Shown: positions 44,065 through 53,871, counted from the stretch's first letter. The stretch is DNA of 64,000 nucleotides from Rohdeia sp041398665 (GCA_041398665.1 JAWKUH010000019.1:31699-95698), one strand, 5' to 3'. The notes: generated from the sequence alone by a model not told the origin. Translations and numbers: made by a program.

Positions 44065-45789
44065 TCACTCCTCGATCGACACCGGTGCGGTGAGGCGCGC
44101 CTCGAGACCGTCGGCGTCCTCGCCGTGCGGTACGACGAGTGCCTGTGCGAACAGAGGTCGCACGTCCGGTAGATCGAAGCGCGCGGTACCGCCGCCCCCG
44201 AGCTCCCGTTCGAGGGGCGGCCCGACGAGGCGACCAGGGTCGATCCACGCTGCGCCGAGGAGCGTGGACGCGGGTCGCCGTGCGATCGCCGACGAGAGGT
44301 AGAGCCGCGCGAGGTCTCCCTCGCGTGAGTGCACGACGAGCCCCTCGCCGTCTCGATCGAGGGTCGGCGGTCGGAGGAGGAGCGCTCCCGGCGCGACGGC
44401 CACACCGCGAGCCGTCTGCACGAGGACGTCCTGGGGTCCGCTCGCGTTCGTCGGGACGATGCCGCTCGCACGACCGTTCGGTTCGACGCGCACGTCGAGC
44501 AACGAGGCACCGCCGACGACCACGGCTACGGGTTCGTCGCGACGGAGCGGCGGGTCGACCTCGACGACGATGCGCGCATCGCCGAACGAAGAACACGAGA
44601 AGGGGTCGACGGCGACGACGCGGAGAGGAGAGGAGGTCGTCTCGCGTCCCTCGGGGGACGCGACGCCGAGGAGCGGTGCGACGGCGGCCGCGACCTCGTG
44701 GGCGACCCGCGTCCACAGCTCGGGCGAGGGATGGACGAAGTCGACGAACAGCGCGGTGTCCGGGAGGCCGCTCTCCGCCGCCACGCGGTCCGCGTCGACG
44801 AGCGGGACGCGCTCGGCCTCGGCCGCGCGCCGGACGCTCGCACGATCGGGCAGGACGCGAGCGTGCTCGGCCTCGGTGGCCGCGGGGTGCGCGGGTACGA
44901 CGACGACCGACGCGCACCCGGCGCTGCGCGCCCGGCCGATCATCGCGCGCACACGCGGCTCGACCTCGTCGGCGGCGACGCGCGGTCCGTGCGGGTACTC
45001 GTTCGCGCTCCACACGCGCATGAGTTCGACCTGGTCGAGCGGCTCGACCGGGTCGACGTCGTCCAGCTCCTCGTCACCGGACCGCATCAGGCGCCGCAGC
45101 GTCGCGACGATCGCGGAGCGCCGCGCGAGATCGCCGACGGAGGGCCGCTCGAGCAGGTCGGCGTCGCTCCGCGAGGCCGCCGGTGCGCCGTCGTTCGCCG
45201 CGGCGACGTAGAACACCGCGACGTCCGGACGGATCTCGAGGAGGACCTCGTCGAGCACGCGGGCGACCTGGACCGTGGAGTAGCCCGGCACGCCGAAGTT
45301 GAGGACCTGGACGCGACTGCGGTCGTGACCGAGCGCCTCGAGCTCGAGTGCGAGCCGCGCGGGCAGCGTCTCGGCCGTCTCGACGCCGATCCCGAACGCG
45401 CAGGAGTCGCCGAACACGGCGACGCGCACGATCCCCTGGGGTGCCGGCTCGGCGGGACGACCGCGCCACGGATACTCGCCGAGCGCGTAGCTTCCCGTGT
45501 GCTCCGGACTCGACCGGTAACTCGCGCGGAGCGCGTAACCGCGCCCGGCGTGCGCCGTCGTCATGCCGTCGCGAGGGTCGCGCTGGCGTGCCTCGAACTG
45601 GAGCAGCCCGGGTGCCGCGTCCGCTCCGCGACTCGCGACGGGAGACTCCGGGCCGTTGCCCGTCGCGCGGAGGGCGAGTTCGACGATCACGACGCTCGCC
45701 GCTGTGAGCACGCAGCCCAGGAGGAGCGCTCGCACGCGCGACGCGGCGCTCCTTCTCGGACTTCGTTCGTTGCCGTCGTCGGCCGTCAT
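44065..45789 (-). CDS. Membrane-anchored SGNH/GDSL hydrolase with C-terminal beta domains
   Basis: 574 residues, intact. An N-terminal helix (about 18-40, SRVRALLLGCVLTAASVVIV) anchors it. The SGNH blocks are visible: S129 in VAVFGDSCAFGIGVE, G/N in NFGVPGYSTVQ, N199 in YVAAANDG, and D350-x2-H353 in DFVHPSPELW. Residues about 375-460 form an IPT/TIG-like beta domain (VVAVDPFSCSSFGDARIVVE), and the last 100 form a further beta domain ending in LFAQALVVPHGEDADGLEAR. It is probably an acyl- or acetyl-esterase on an envelope polymer. It lies 76 bases upstream of its paralogue on the same strand, a tandem duplication. Confidence 0.8.
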   Translation of the reverse strand: MTADDGNERSPRRSAASRVRALLLGCVLTAASVVIVELALRATGNGPESPVASRGADAAPGLLQFEARQRDPRDGMTTAHAGRGYALRASYRSSPEHTGSYALGEYPWRGRPAEPAPQGIVRVAVFGDSCAFGIGVETAETLPARLALELEALGHDRSRVQVLNFGVPGYSTVQVARVLDEVLLEIRPDVAVFYVAAANDGAPAASRSDADLLERPSVGDLARRSAIVATLRRLMRSGDEELDDVDPVEPLDQVELMRVWSANEYPHGPRVAADEVEPRVRAMIGRARSAGCASVVVVPAHPAATEAEHARVLPDRASVRRAAEAERVPLVDADRVAAESGLPDTALFVDFVHPSPELWTRVAHEVAAAVAPLLGVASPEGRETTSSPLRVVAVDPFSCSSFGDARIVVEVDPPLRRDEPVAVVVGGASLLDVRVEPNGRASGIVPTNASGPQDVLVQTARGVAVAPGALLLRPPTLDRDGEGLVVHSREGDLARLYLSSAIARRPASTLLGAAWIDPGRLVGPPLERELGGGGTARFDLPDVRPLFAQALVVPHGEDADGLEARLTAPVSIEE

Positions 45790-45841
45790 GGGGGTCCCGC
45801 CGGAGCGGACGCGCGATACCCGCGGTCCGTAGGATGGCGAG

Positions 45842-46471
45842 ATGGGACTCTACTCCGAGGTCGTCTTCCCGAGGCTCTACGACTTCGGCATGGACCGTCC
45901 GGCGATGCGCGAGCACCGGTTCGAGCAGCTCCGCGGGATCGAGGGCGAAGTGCTCGAGATCGGCATCGGGACCGGCCTCAACCTCGCGTGCTACCCCGAC
46001 GAGGTCACGCGCGTCGTCGGGGTCGAGCCGAGCCCGGGCATGGGGAAGCGTCTGCGCCGGCGCGTCGACGAGGACCGCGTCGCCCACCCCCATCGCGAGG
46101 TCGAGCTGCACCGCATGTCGGGCGAGTCGTTGCCCTTCGACTCGGGTCGCTTCCCGCACGTCGTCTCCACGCTGACGTTGTGCAGCATCCGCGAGCTCGA
46201 CCGCGCCCTCGCCGAGGTGCGCCGCGTGCTCGCACCGGGCGGCACGTTCCACTTCTTCGAGCACGGGATCAGCGACGACGCGTCGGTGCGCAGATGGCAG
46301 CACCGGCTCGAACGGTTCCAGCGCCTCTGGGCCGTCGGTTGCTCGCTCCTCACCGACGTCGGCGCGCACCTCGAACGCGCCGACTTCGCGTCGCTCGAGG
46401 TCGAGCGCTTCCTCATGGACGGTGCGCCGAAGATCCACGCGCCGATGTGGAAGGGGCGCGCGGTGCGTTGA
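45842..46471 (+). CDS. SAM-dependent methyltransferase (Methyltransf_11 type)
   Basis: 209 residues. SAM-binding motif I is VLEIGIGTGLNLACYP, followed by the acidic VVGVEPSPGM, motif II VSTLTLCSIRELDRAL and APGGTFHFFEHG. The overall sequence resembles METTL7/phosphatidylethanolamine-N-methyltransferase-like class I enzymes. The substrate is unknown. It is divergent from the SGNH genes, and a stem-loop follows its stop. Confidence 0.85.
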   Translation: MGLYSEVVFPRLYDFGMDRPAMREHRFEQLRGIEGEVLEIGIGTGLNLACYPDEVTRVVGVEPSPGMGKRLRRRVDEDRVAHPHREVELHRMSGESLPFDSGRFPHVVSTLTLCSIRELDRALAEVRRVLAPGGTFHFFEHGISDDASVRRWQHRLERFQRLWAVGCSLLTDVGAHLERADFASLEVERFLMDGAPKIHAPMWKGRAVR

Positions 46472-46489
46472 CGCGAGCGCGATCGTCAA

Positions 46490-46526
46490 GCACGTCGCAC
46501 GAGCGCGTTCCACGCTCGGGACGTGC
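46490..46526 (+). terminator. Possible stem-loop terminator after the methyltransferase gene
   Basis: Arms 46490-46505 (GCACGTCGCACGAGCG) and 46513-46526 (CGCTCGGGACGTGC) pair with a small bulge around a seven-base loop, 18 bases after the stop. No T tract follows. The rest of the 280-bp gap to the next gene (46527-46751) shows no feature I can support. Confidence 0.35.
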
Positions 46527-46751
46527 GTCGCGAACGGGCATCGACGCGCGGAGTTCACGGACTGGGAACACTCCCTTCGCACTCGTGCATCGCGGCTCGT
46601 GCACGGGTGGACGGAGCTAGAGTGCCTCGCGAGCCCCCCGGCTCACCGTCGGCGCGCGTCGACGTCCGGAGGTGGGGTTCCGACCGCGGGCTGGTCGGAT
46701 CCTCCGGACGCGGAGGTCGCACCGTCGGACCAGGGTCGTTCCCCCCACCTC

Positions 46752-48941
46752 ATGCTGCTCCGCTCCCTTCGTCGGGCGCGCGGGATCGTCGTTCCGCTCG
46801 CGCTGTCGGTCGTCGTCGCTTGTCAGAGCACCCAGGACGGAGTCGTCGTCGAGCCCGAGCCCGAGGGCCCGGTCGCGCACGACCTCGACGAACTGCGCGC
46901 CGTCCTCGTGGACGAGATCGACCCGGAGAGCCTGCGCGCGCTGCACGACGCGGTCGCGAGCAAGCCGCACCCCGCGGGCACGCCCGGTGACGAGGCCACG
47001 ATCGCGTGGCTCGCCGACTACTTCGCCGACCTCGGCCTCGAGGTCGAGGTGCACTGGTTCTGGGCGCTGCTCTCGTTCCCGGAGAGCGCGGAGCTCGAAC
47101 TCGTCTCGCCCGAGCGCATCCGCCTGCCGTTGATGGAGGACGCGCTCGCCGAGGATCCCTACAGCCGGCTCCCCGGCATCGACCCCGGTTGGAACGCGTA
47201 CTCCGCGAGCGCCGACGTGCAGGCCGAGGTGGTCTACGCGAACTACGGCACGCTCGAGGACTTCGCCGAGCTCGAGCGCCTCGGCGTCGACTGCACGGGC
47301 AAGATCGTGCTCGCTCGCTACGGCGGCAACTTCCGCGGCTACAAGGCGAAGTTCGCGGAGGAAGCGGGTGCGGCGGGGCTGATCGTCTTCACCGACCCCG
47401 AGGACTCGGGTTGGGGCAAGGGTCTCTCGTGGCCCGAGGGCGGCTTCGCCAACGGCAGCTCGATCCAACGCGGTTCGATCCTCACGCTGCCGTGGTACGG
47501 CGACCCGCAGACGCCCGGCGTCGAGGCGACCGAGGACGCGCCGCGCATCGACGCGGACGAACTCGACCTCCCGCGCATCCCGGTGCAGCCCGTCGGCTGG
47601 GAGACCGCGAAGGCGATCATGCAGCACATGGCCGGCCCCGAGGCGCCGGACGCGTGGCAGGGCGGACTGCCCTTCCGCTACCGCCTGACCGGCGGCGCGC
47701 ACCTCCGGGCGCGTCTCGCCGTGAAGCAGTCGCGCCGCATCGCGCGCACGGCGAACGTCGTCGCGACGCTGCGCGGGACGGAAGCCCCGGAACAGCGCGT
47801 CGTCTACGGCTGCCACCACGACGCGTGGACGTTCGGTGCGGCCGATCCGTGCGCCGGTCTGATCTGCGTGCTCGAGGCCGCGCGCGCGTGGAGCGTCGCG
47901 TCGAACCGCGGCTACGCGCCGCGGCGCTCCATCAGCTTCGCGTGCTGGGGCGCCGAGGAGTACGGCATCGTCGGCTCGGTCGAGTGGGTCGAGTCGCGGC
48001 GCGAGGAGTTGCGCCGGAGCGGCGTCGCGTACGTGAACCTCGACATGGCGGCGATGGGGACGGACCTGTTCGGCAGCTCGGTCCCGAGCCTCCAGCGCGT
48101 GATCGCGGAAGCCGCGTCGCAGGCCGACGAGGCGGCGGCGCGGGACGGACGGAGCACCGCGCGCCGCAGCGCGCTCGAGGCCTGGCTCGAACGCTCGCCC
48201 GGACCGTACGACGACGGTCTGCCGGCGTTCGGCGACCTCGGCGGCGGTTCGGACCACGCGGGCTTCGTCGCGCAGGCCGGCATGGCGTCGGCGGCGATCG
48301 GCGCCGGCGGATCGCGCGGCGTCAGCTACCACAGCGCCTACGACGACCTCGCCTGGTACCGGCGCGTCGTCGGCGACGACTACGGCTCGGCGGCGCTCGT
48401 CACCGAGGTCGTGCTCGAGTCGTCGGCGCTGCTCGCCGACGCGCCGGTCGTGCCGCTCGACCCCGGACGCTACGGACGCGAGGTGCGTCGTCACCTCGAG
48501 GCTCTGACCGCGCGCGGACGCGAGCTCGGGCTGTTCGTGTCGGGCGACGCCGCGGGCGCGACGACGGTCGACGAGAACCTCGCGCCGCTGGCGCGCGGGT
48601 TCGACGCGCACGGCGAGCGCATGCGTCGGCTCGAGGCGCGACTCGCGAACGCGAAGGACACGCTGACGGACGAGCGCCGCGCGGAGATCAACGAACTGCT
48701 CGTGCTCTGGGAGCGCGCGTGGCTCGACGACGAAGGGTTGCCCGGTCGCCCGTGGTTCGAGAACCTCTACTGCGCGAGCGACGAGACCAGCGGGTACGCC
48801 GCGTGGATGCTGCCGGCGCTGCGCTGGGCGGTCGAGCGCGGCGACGCCGAGGCGCTCGCGCACCAGGTCGAGCGCTACCGGGCCGTGCTCTCGCGTCTCG
48901 AGGCGAACGCGGACCGGCTCGAGCACCTGCTCCACGGCTGA
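46752..48941 (+). CDS. Lipoprotein M28-family metallopeptidase (glutamate-carboxypeptidase-II-like)
   Basis: 729 residues. The signal sequence LALSVVVAC ends at lipid cysteine C24 with a good lipobox. A protease-associated (PA) domain (about 150-300) contains GKIVLARYGGNFRGYKAKFA and TDPEDSGWGKG. The zinc ligands of the PSMA/GCPII group are in place: H355 and D365 in CHHDAWTFGAADPCAG, catalytic E402 and ligand E403 in WGAEEYGIVGS, D431 in NLDMAAMG and H527 in SYHSAYDDLAWY. A helical dimerisation domain fills the last 170 residues. It should trim acidic or other small residues from peptides at the outer membrane or in the periplasm. Confidence 0.9.
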   Translation: MLLRSLRRARGIVVPLALSVVVACQSTQDGVVVEPEPEGPVAHDLDELRAVLVDEIDPESLRALHDAVASKPHPAGTPGDEATIAWLADYFADLGLEVEVHWFWALLSFPESAELELVSPERIRLPLMEDALAEDPYSRLPGIDPGWNAYSASADVQAEVVYANYGTLEDFAELERLGVDCTGKIVLARYGGNFRGYKAKFAEEAGAAGLIVFTDPEDSGWGKGLSWPEGGFANGSSIQRGSILTLPWYGDPQTPGVEATEDAPRIDADELDLPRIPVQPVGWETAKAIMQHMAGPEAPDAWQGGLPFRYRLTGGAHLRARLAVKQSRRIARTANVVATLRGTEAPEQRVVYGCHHDAWTFGAADPCAGLICVLEAARAWSVASNRGYAPRRSISFACWGAEEYGIVGSVEWVESRREELRRSGVAYVNLDMAAMGTDLFGSSVPSLQRVIAEAASQADEAAARDGRSTARRSALEAWLERSPGPYDDGLPAFGDLGGGSDHAGFVAQAGMASAAIGAGGSRGVSYHSAYDDLAWYRRVVGDDYGSAALVTEVVLESSALLADAPVVPLDPGRYGREVRRHLEALTARGRELGLFVSGDAAGATTVDENLAPLARGFDAHGERMRRLEARLANAKDTLTDERRAEINELLVLWERAWLDDEGLPGRPWFENLYCASDETSGYAAWMLPALRWAVERGDAEALAHQVERYRAVLSRLEANADRLEHLLHG

Positions 48942-48963
48942 ACCCGGCGTCGCCGGGGCGCGC

Positions 48964-50496
48964 TCAGCCCGCGCTCGCGTCCCACTCCACCCGGTGGAGC
49001 AACGGCCCCGGACCGAAGGGCGAAGGCACCTCGGTCAGGACGATCTTCGGCCGGTCGAGCAGGTCGCGCGCCCACTGCTGCGCCGGCGTGCGTTCGCCAT
49101 CGTCCGGCCCGAGGATCTCGGAGTCGAGGTACAGCGCGCCCTTCGAGAGCGCGTCGACGAGCGCCGCCTCGTACGGCGCGCGCAACGTGTCGTCCCACGC
49201 ACGTCGCGGCGTGAACTCGAACTGCTGCGTCCACTGGAACGCGCTCACGCGGTCGAGAGGGAGCGCGGAGAGGCGCACCATGTCGGCGGTGTAGACCGTG
49301 CACGGTGCGTCGACCTCCTCGACGACGACGCGCGCCCACGAGCGGGCGTCGGGACGTCGCGCGTAGGCCGCGAGGTCGGCGTGGGACAGCACGAGCTGGA
49401 GCGGGAGCAGGACCCAGGGCGCGAGCCGCCACGCGCGTCCGCGCGCGGCGCTCGCCGAGGACGCCGCGACGACGAACCAGGGGAACAGGCTCACGAAGTA
49501 CGCGCCTCGCTCGCGCAGACCGGACTGCGGCACGACGAGGACGTAGACCACGAGGAGGACGACGACGGCGGCGCGCGCGACGACGGGGCGACCGGTCGCG
49601 TCGCGCTCCGACTCCGACTCGGTCGCGCGCCGCGGCGCGAGGGCGAGGAGCGCCGCGACCCAGACGAGTCCGCCCTGCAGCGCGCCCTCGTGCCACAGGT
49701 ACCGCACGACGTCGACCGGACCGAACCAGCCGTAGCCCGATCTGAACCGGAGGAAGAGGTCCTCGTAGAGCCCGAGGTACCACGGCGCGCGGAGCAGGAG
49801 CGTCGACGAGGACTCGCGGTCCGCGTCGTACACGAACCAGCTCCCGATCGCGACGCCGGCGCCGAGCAGCGCGAGCAGGAGGACGCCGCGCGCGTCGCGG
49901 CGCGAGAGGTCGCGACCGCGTCCGAGCAGCAGGAGTGCGAGGAACGCCGGCACGAGCAGGAGGTGCGAGAGGTGCACGACGAGCGCGATCAGCGCCGCGA
50001 CGCCGACGAGGATCCGCCGCAGCGCGGCTCGTTCGACGCGCAGCGCCTCGAGCGCGACGGCGAGGGCGACGGCACTGCCTGCGAACTGCACGCCGTGCAC
50101 CTCGACGGTTCCCGAGAAGAACAGCAGCGACGGCGATGCCAGCGCGACCGCGATCCAGCCGACGGCGTTCGACGGGCGCGCGCCGCACCGCACCGCGGCG
50201 AACACGGTGGTCGCGGCGCCGACGGCGATCGCGGCGCGCGAGAGGTGGATCAGACTCGGTTCGACGTGCAGTCCGAGCGCTCCACCGACCTCGGCCGCGA
50301 GGCGCGCGAGCACGAAGTACCCCAGGTGGTACGCGCGCGGGTTCTCGCCGCTGCGGTCCTGCAGCGCCTGCACGATCCCGAGTCCGTCGCCCCACGGCCC
50401 GATGTCCGGCGCCGTCGCCGCGAGCACGAGCGCGATCGCGACGGCCGCGAGCGACACGACGACGAGCGGGATCGAGCTGCGCGTGCCGGAGGTCAT
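48964..50496 (-). CDS. Polytopic membrane protein, glycosyltransferase-39-like layout
   Basis: 510 residues with ten or so hydrophobic helices: IPLVVVSLAAVAIALVLA at the start, then a periplasmic loop (PDIGPWGDGLGIVQALQDRS), helices from NAVGWIAVALASPSLLFFSG onward, and a soluble end (about 420-510). D and H residues in the first loop and the helix distribution resemble GT-C-fold lipid-linked sugar transferases, but no motif settles this. The terminal part (VDAPCTVYTADMVRLSALPL, GALYLDSEILGPDD) could also belong to an uncharacterised planctomycete membrane family. The ATG at 50496 opens directly onto the first helix. It converges with the M28 gene, 22 bases apart. Confidence 0.6.
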   Translation of the reverse strand: MTSGTRSSIPLVVVSLAAVAIALVLAATAPDIGPWGDGLGIVQALQDRSGENPRAYHLGYFVLARLAAEVGGALGLHVEPSLIHLSRAAIAVGAATTVFAAVRCGARPSNAVGWIAVALASPSLLFFSGTVEVHGVQFAGSAVALAVALEALRVERAALRRILVGVAALIALVVHLSHLLLVPAFLALLLLGRGRDLSRRDARGVLLLALLGAGVAIGSWFVYDADRESSSTLLLRAPWYLGLYEDLFLRFRSGYGWFGPVDVVRYLWHEGALQGGLVWVAALLALAPRRATESESERDATGRPVVARAAVVVLLVVYVLVVPQSGLRERGAYFVSLFPWFVVAASSASAARGRAWRLAPWVLLPLQLVLSHADLAAYARRPDARSWARVVVEEVDAPCTVYTADMVRLSALPLDRVSAFQWTQQFEFTPRRAWDDTLRAPYEAALVDALSKGALYLDSEILGPDDGERTPAQQWARDLLDRPKIVLTEVPSPFGPGPLLHRVEWDASAG

Positions 50497-50573
50497 CGAC
50501 GGAACGGTACCAGCCGGATCGGAGCGGAGCGGTCGTCGCTCCGACTCGGTGACCGGACCGATACGATCACGGG

Positions 50574-52175
50574 ATGGAAGCCGACCCCCTCCTTCGCCGA
50601 TTCTCCCGTCGGATCGCGGTCGCCGCGCTGCTCCTCCACGGCTGCACGAACCCGAGCGATCAGCTCCCCGAGGCACTCTCGTCGAAGTACCCGATCGACG
50701 GCGACTTCGACTTCGCGGACTTCGCGGTCGCGCCCACGACGGCGAACCTGCCCCTCGTCGACATGCTCGGCACGGGGACGACGGTCGGTTCGACGACGGT
50801 GCGCTGGGTCGCGCTCAACGACGACCGCGACCTCTACCTGGCCCTCGAGTGGACCGACACGACGCACGACAGCGCCTTCGACGCCGTCCTCGGACCGACC
50901 GACTTCGACGGGATCCAGGTAGCCTTCGACGACGACGGCGACGGGCTCGTCGAGGTCGGTGAGGACGCGCGCACGGTGCTCGCGGCGACGGTCGGCTCGC
51001 AGTACGTCGACCAACACTTCGAGTCGGGCGACCAGACGGATCTCGTCGGGGACGGGCGGGCGAAGCTCACCTACGACGCGGTCGGCATGAAGTACCGCGC
51101 GGAGTTCCTGATCCCGCTCGGGGACGACGTCACGAACGAGGACGGTCCGATCAATGCCTCGAGCCGGTTCACGTTCGCGGTCCTCGACCACGTCCAGCTC
51201 GCCGGGCCGACGGGCAACGCGGCAGGCCTCGACGGTGTGCTCCCGGCACTCGGCGCGGACAGCAGCGGCTGGGCCCGCGTGCCGCTCCAGCCGGCCGGGC
51301 CGCACGCTCGTCCGCAGCTGCCGAGCGACCTCGGGGGCCTGATCGCATTCGTGAGCCGGCACGAGTCGGAGAACGGCGACATCTTCACCTTCGATCCGTC
51401 GACCGAGGTCGTCACTCGCGTCACGAACGACCCGACGACCTACAAGGACAACGTCTCGCTGTCGCACGACCGCACGCGCATCGCCTTCCACTCGGCGTCC
51501 TCGGTGGCGGCCACGAACGAGTACGAGATCTGGACGATCGACGTCGACGGCTCGAACCTCACGCGGCTCACGAACAACACGAACGTCGACGGCCACCCCG
51601 CCTGGTCGCCCGACGACACGCGCATCGCCTACGCGTCCCGACGCAACGGCACGTTCCACGTCGTCGTCATGGACACGGCCGGGATCGAGCTCGCGGATCT
51701 CACGAGCGACGGCGACGACATGAACGACCCCGACTGGACCGAGGACGGTCGGATCGTGTTCAAGACCGACCTGTTCAGCACGATCCCGCAGGTGCGGATC
51801 GCGGTCATGGACGACGACGGCACGAACGTCGTGCAGCTCACCACGCCGTTGGGCGTCTCTGACCACGACCCGGTCGCGGCGGGCGGCGACGTCTACTTCG
51901 AACGCTTCACGAAGTCGACGAACTATGCGACGGACGTCGAGTCCGGCTTCGTGCCGTGGAACCTCGTCGCGGCCGCGGACGACGGCGGCGGCGAGACGAC
52001 GCTCCTCGCCGACGGCTACCTCAACTGGCTCCCGGTGCTCGACCCGTCGAGGACGTACGTCGCGCACCTCAAGACCTTCGGATACACCGAGGTGCGGCTG
52101 CTCGACCTCGACGGGAACGACCTCGGACGGTTGATCCCGGGCTTCACGCGGGTCGCGTACCTCGACTGGAAGTAG
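50574..52175 (+). CDS. Lipoprotein with a beta-sandwich and a TolB-like propeller
   Basis: 533 residues. The signal sequence RRIAVAALLLHGC ends at lipid cysteine C24. Residues about 40-220 resemble a CBM9-like beta sandwich (WVALNDDRDLYLALEWTDTT, FDGIQVAFDDDGDG). Residues about 240-530 carry WD40-like/PD40 blades: LIAFVSRHESENGDIFTFDP, GHPAWSPDDTRIAYASRRNG, MNDPDWTEDGRIVFKTDL. No enzymatic residues were recognised; a binding or surface-display role is likely. A strong hairpin follows its stop. Confidence 0.78.
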   Translation: MEADPLLRRFSRRIAVAALLLHGCTNPSDQLPEALSSKYPIDGDFDFADFAVAPTTANLPLVDMLGTGTTVGSTTVRWVALNDDRDLYLALEWTDTTHDSAFDAVLGPTDFDGIQVAFDDDGDGLVEVGEDARTVLAATVGSQYVDQHFESGDQTDLVGDGRAKLTYDAVGMKYRAEFLIPLGDDVTNEDGPINASSRFTFAVLDHVQLAGPTGNAAGLDGVLPALGADSSGWARVPLQPAGPHARPQLPSDLGGLIAFVSRHESENGDIFTFDPSTEVVTRVTNDPTTYKDNVSLSHDRTRIAFHSASSVAATNEYEIWTIDVDGSNLTRLTNNTNVDGHPAWSPDDTRIAYASRRNGTFHVVVMDTAGIELADLTSDGDDMNDPDWTEDGRIVFKTDLFSTIPQVRIAVMDDDGTNVVQLTTPLGVSDHDPVAAGGDVYFERFTKSTNYATDVESGFVPWNLVAAADDGGGETTLLADGYLNWLPVLDPSRTYVAHLKTFGYTEVRLLDLDGNDLGRLIPGFTRVAYLDWK

Positions 52176-52200
52176 CGCGCTGCGCGACGCCCGGAACGGA

Positions 52201-52251
52201 GAGGACGCAGGGGGAGCGGCGGCCGGAACCGCCCGCTCCCCCTGCGTCCTC
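52201..52251. terminator. Perfect 19-bp stem-loop between convergent genes
   Basis: Arms 52201-52219 (GAGGACGCAGGGGGAGCGG) and 52233-52251 are fully complementary around a 13-base loop. It lies 25 bases past the TolB-like lipoprotein stop and 56 bases before the stop of the opposing fasciclin gene, so it can terminate both. The purine-rich arm resembles the arms of the composite repeats A and C. Confidence 0.65.
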
Positions 52252-52306
52252 CACAGCGGAACGTCGTCGCCCCGAGCGGCAGGCCCGGGACGCCCTCGCG
52301 CCGGGC

Positions 52307-53251
52307 TCAGCCGCCGATCACGCGGTCGACGACGTGGACGATGCCGTTGCGCGTCTCGATGTCGGAGCGCGTGACGCGCGCACCGCCGAAGTTGAAGGTC
52401 CGCGAACGGAACTCGACGTCGACGCGTCCGCCGCCGACGGACGTCATCGTCCCCGTGGCGAAGTCGTTGGAGTAGACGCGGCCCGGGAAGAGGTGGCGCT
52501 GGAGCACGTCGAGGAGCCGCGCCTTCACGCTCGGCGACCCGTCCCAGTCCTCCGGGTCGAACCACGAGCCGACCTCGTTGCGGAACGCGGCGTCCGTCGG
52601 CGCGAAGAGCGTGAACGGGCCGTCGCCGGTGAGCAGTTCCTGGCCGCCGACGACGTCGACCGCCGCGAGGAACCAGGAGAAGTCGCCGGCCTCCTCGAGG
52701 ATCGTCCGCATGTCGTCGGTCGCCGGGACGAGCGGATGGTCCACGAAGTGCACGACGCCGTAGTCGAACTGGAGATCGGACTCGACGATCGTCGCGCTGC
52801 TCGTGCGCGTGCCGTTGGCGCCGCGCGTGTAGACCTCGACGTCGCCGCCCCAGTTGGACACGAACAGCTGCTGGCCGGAGAGCGTCTCGAAGGACGTCTC
52901 GCGCGCGAGGTCCGCGGAGGTGATGCGGCCGGGCAGCACGTGGAACGCGAGAACGGTCTCGAGTTCCTCCTGCGACAGGCCGTCCTGGAAGTAGGTCGTC
53001 CCGAGACCGCCGAGGTCGCGGTCGCGGACCGCGATGAGCGTGTACTCGCGACCCTTCTGCATGCGGTCGACGACGTGCGAGTTCGTAAGCGCGTTGGCGA
53101 ACCAGCTGAACGAGCCCTCCGCCTTGCCGCGACCTTCGACGACCGTCGCGAAGTCGGGGGCGGCCTGGACGTTGACCGGCTGGGCCGCGTTGCGCGCGCC
53201 GGAGCACGAGGCGAGGAGGACGAGGGGCAGGACGAGGGTGGTCTTCTTCAT
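52307..53251 (-). CDS. Lipoprotein with two fasciclin domains
   Basis: 314 residues. The signal sequence KKTTLVLPLVLLASC ends at lipid cysteine C16. Domain 1 (about 45-170) shows YTLIAVRDRDL, VLAFHVLPGRITSADLARET and VVHFVDHPLVP; domain 2 (about 175-312) shows GDGPFTLFAPTDAAFRNEVG, VLQRHLFPGRVYSNDF and GIVHVVDRVIGG. Fasciclin (FAS1) domains mediate adhesion, and this is probably a cell-surface adhesin. The H2-like segment is degenerate in domain 1. The ATG at 53251 directly precedes the lipoprotein signal. Confidence 0.88.
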   Translation of the reverse strand: MKKTTLVLPLVLLASCSGARNAAQPVNVQAAPDFATVVEGRGKAEGSFSWFANALTNSHVVDRMQKGREYTLIAVRDRDLGGLGTTYFQDGLSQEELETVLAFHVLPGRITSADLARETSFETLSGQQLFVSNWGGDVEVYTRGANGTRTSSATIVESDLQFDYGVVHFVDHPLVPATDDMRTILEEAGDFSWFLAAVDVVGGQELLTGDGPFTLFAPTDAAFRNEVGSWFDPEDWDGSPSVKARLLDVLQRHLFPGRVYSNDFATGTMTSVGGGRVDVEFRSRTFNFGGARVTRSDIETRNGIVHVVDRVIGG

Positions 53252-53382
53252 CGGGCTTGGATCGCGGAACGGCCGCGGGACGCTGGACACACGTTCCTGG
53301 CCCGATCGGCACGCCGCGGCTCCCGGCACGAGGGGAGTGCGGGGATTCGGCCCGTCCGGGGGAAGCCCCCCGAGAAGAAGAC

Positions 53383-53412
53383 GGGGAGGGGCGACCGGCC
53401 TCGCCCCTCCCC
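53383..53412 (-). terminator. Stem-loop with T-rich tail, probable terminator of the PilZ gene
   Basis: Twelve-base arms at 53383-53394 (GGGGAGGGGCGA) and 53401-53412 are perfectly complementary around CCGGCC. On the minus strand the stem is followed by GTCTTCTTCTC. It lies about 90 bases past the PilZ stop and 130 bases upstream of the fasciclin start, separating the two genes. Confidence 0.5.
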
Positions 53413-53499
53413 TGACCCGTCACGCCCGTGGGGGCGGCCGGGAGTCCGACTTCGCTCCCGGGAGGACGCCGCTCGCCGCGACCCGGTTCCGTCGAGCGG

Positions 53500-53871
53500 T
53501 CAGGCGTCGCCGACGTCGTCGCTCTCGACGTACTCCACCGGGAGGAGGAACTGGAAGGCCGCCTCGTAGCGACCGTCCTCCCCGAGCGCGCACCGCAGGC
53601 AGCGCCCGAACTTGGCCGTGTGGTCGAGGGACGACATCACGAGCTGGAACACGTCGCCCACGAGCACCGCTCGGTCGAGCGAGATCCGCACCCCCGTCAT
53701 CGAGACGTCGGCGGCGGTGCCCACCGCGAGGTCCGCGCCGGCGCCGTTGGCCGGATAGACCTCGATCTCCTGGTTCGAGGGGATGCGTTCGTGCCGGCGC
53801 CGCGACGCGTACGTCGGGACGTGGACCGGCATGGCGTAGAGGTCGTGGGGTCGGTTCGGCGTGCTGTCCAT
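53500..53871 (-). CDS. PilZ-domain protein (probable c-di-GMP receptor)
   Basis: 123 residues, a single PilZ domain. The R-x-x-x-R motif is RRRHERIPSNQEI (about 25-37) and the D/N-x-S-x-x-G motif is ADVSMTGVRISLDRAVLVGD, both needed to hold c-di-GMP. Strands GRYEAAFQFLLPVEYVES follow. It has no output domain, so it would act by binding a partner. It is monocistronic, between the fasciclin gene and the divergent methionine genes. Confidence 0.8.
   Translation of the reverse strand: MDSTPNRPHDLYAMPVHVPTYASRRRHERIPSNQEIEVYPANGAGADLAVGTAADVSMTGVRISLDRAVLVGDVFQLVMSSLDHTAKFGRCLRCALGEDGRYEAAFQFLLPVEYVESDDVGDA

Noticed and set aside
41073..44510. A 1,145-codon SGNH/hydrolase/OsmC fusion
   Set aside because: The fusion exists only because indels skip the natural stop at 42320; the hydrolase has its own start at 42293 and the tandem paralogue is a stand-alone SGNH protein.
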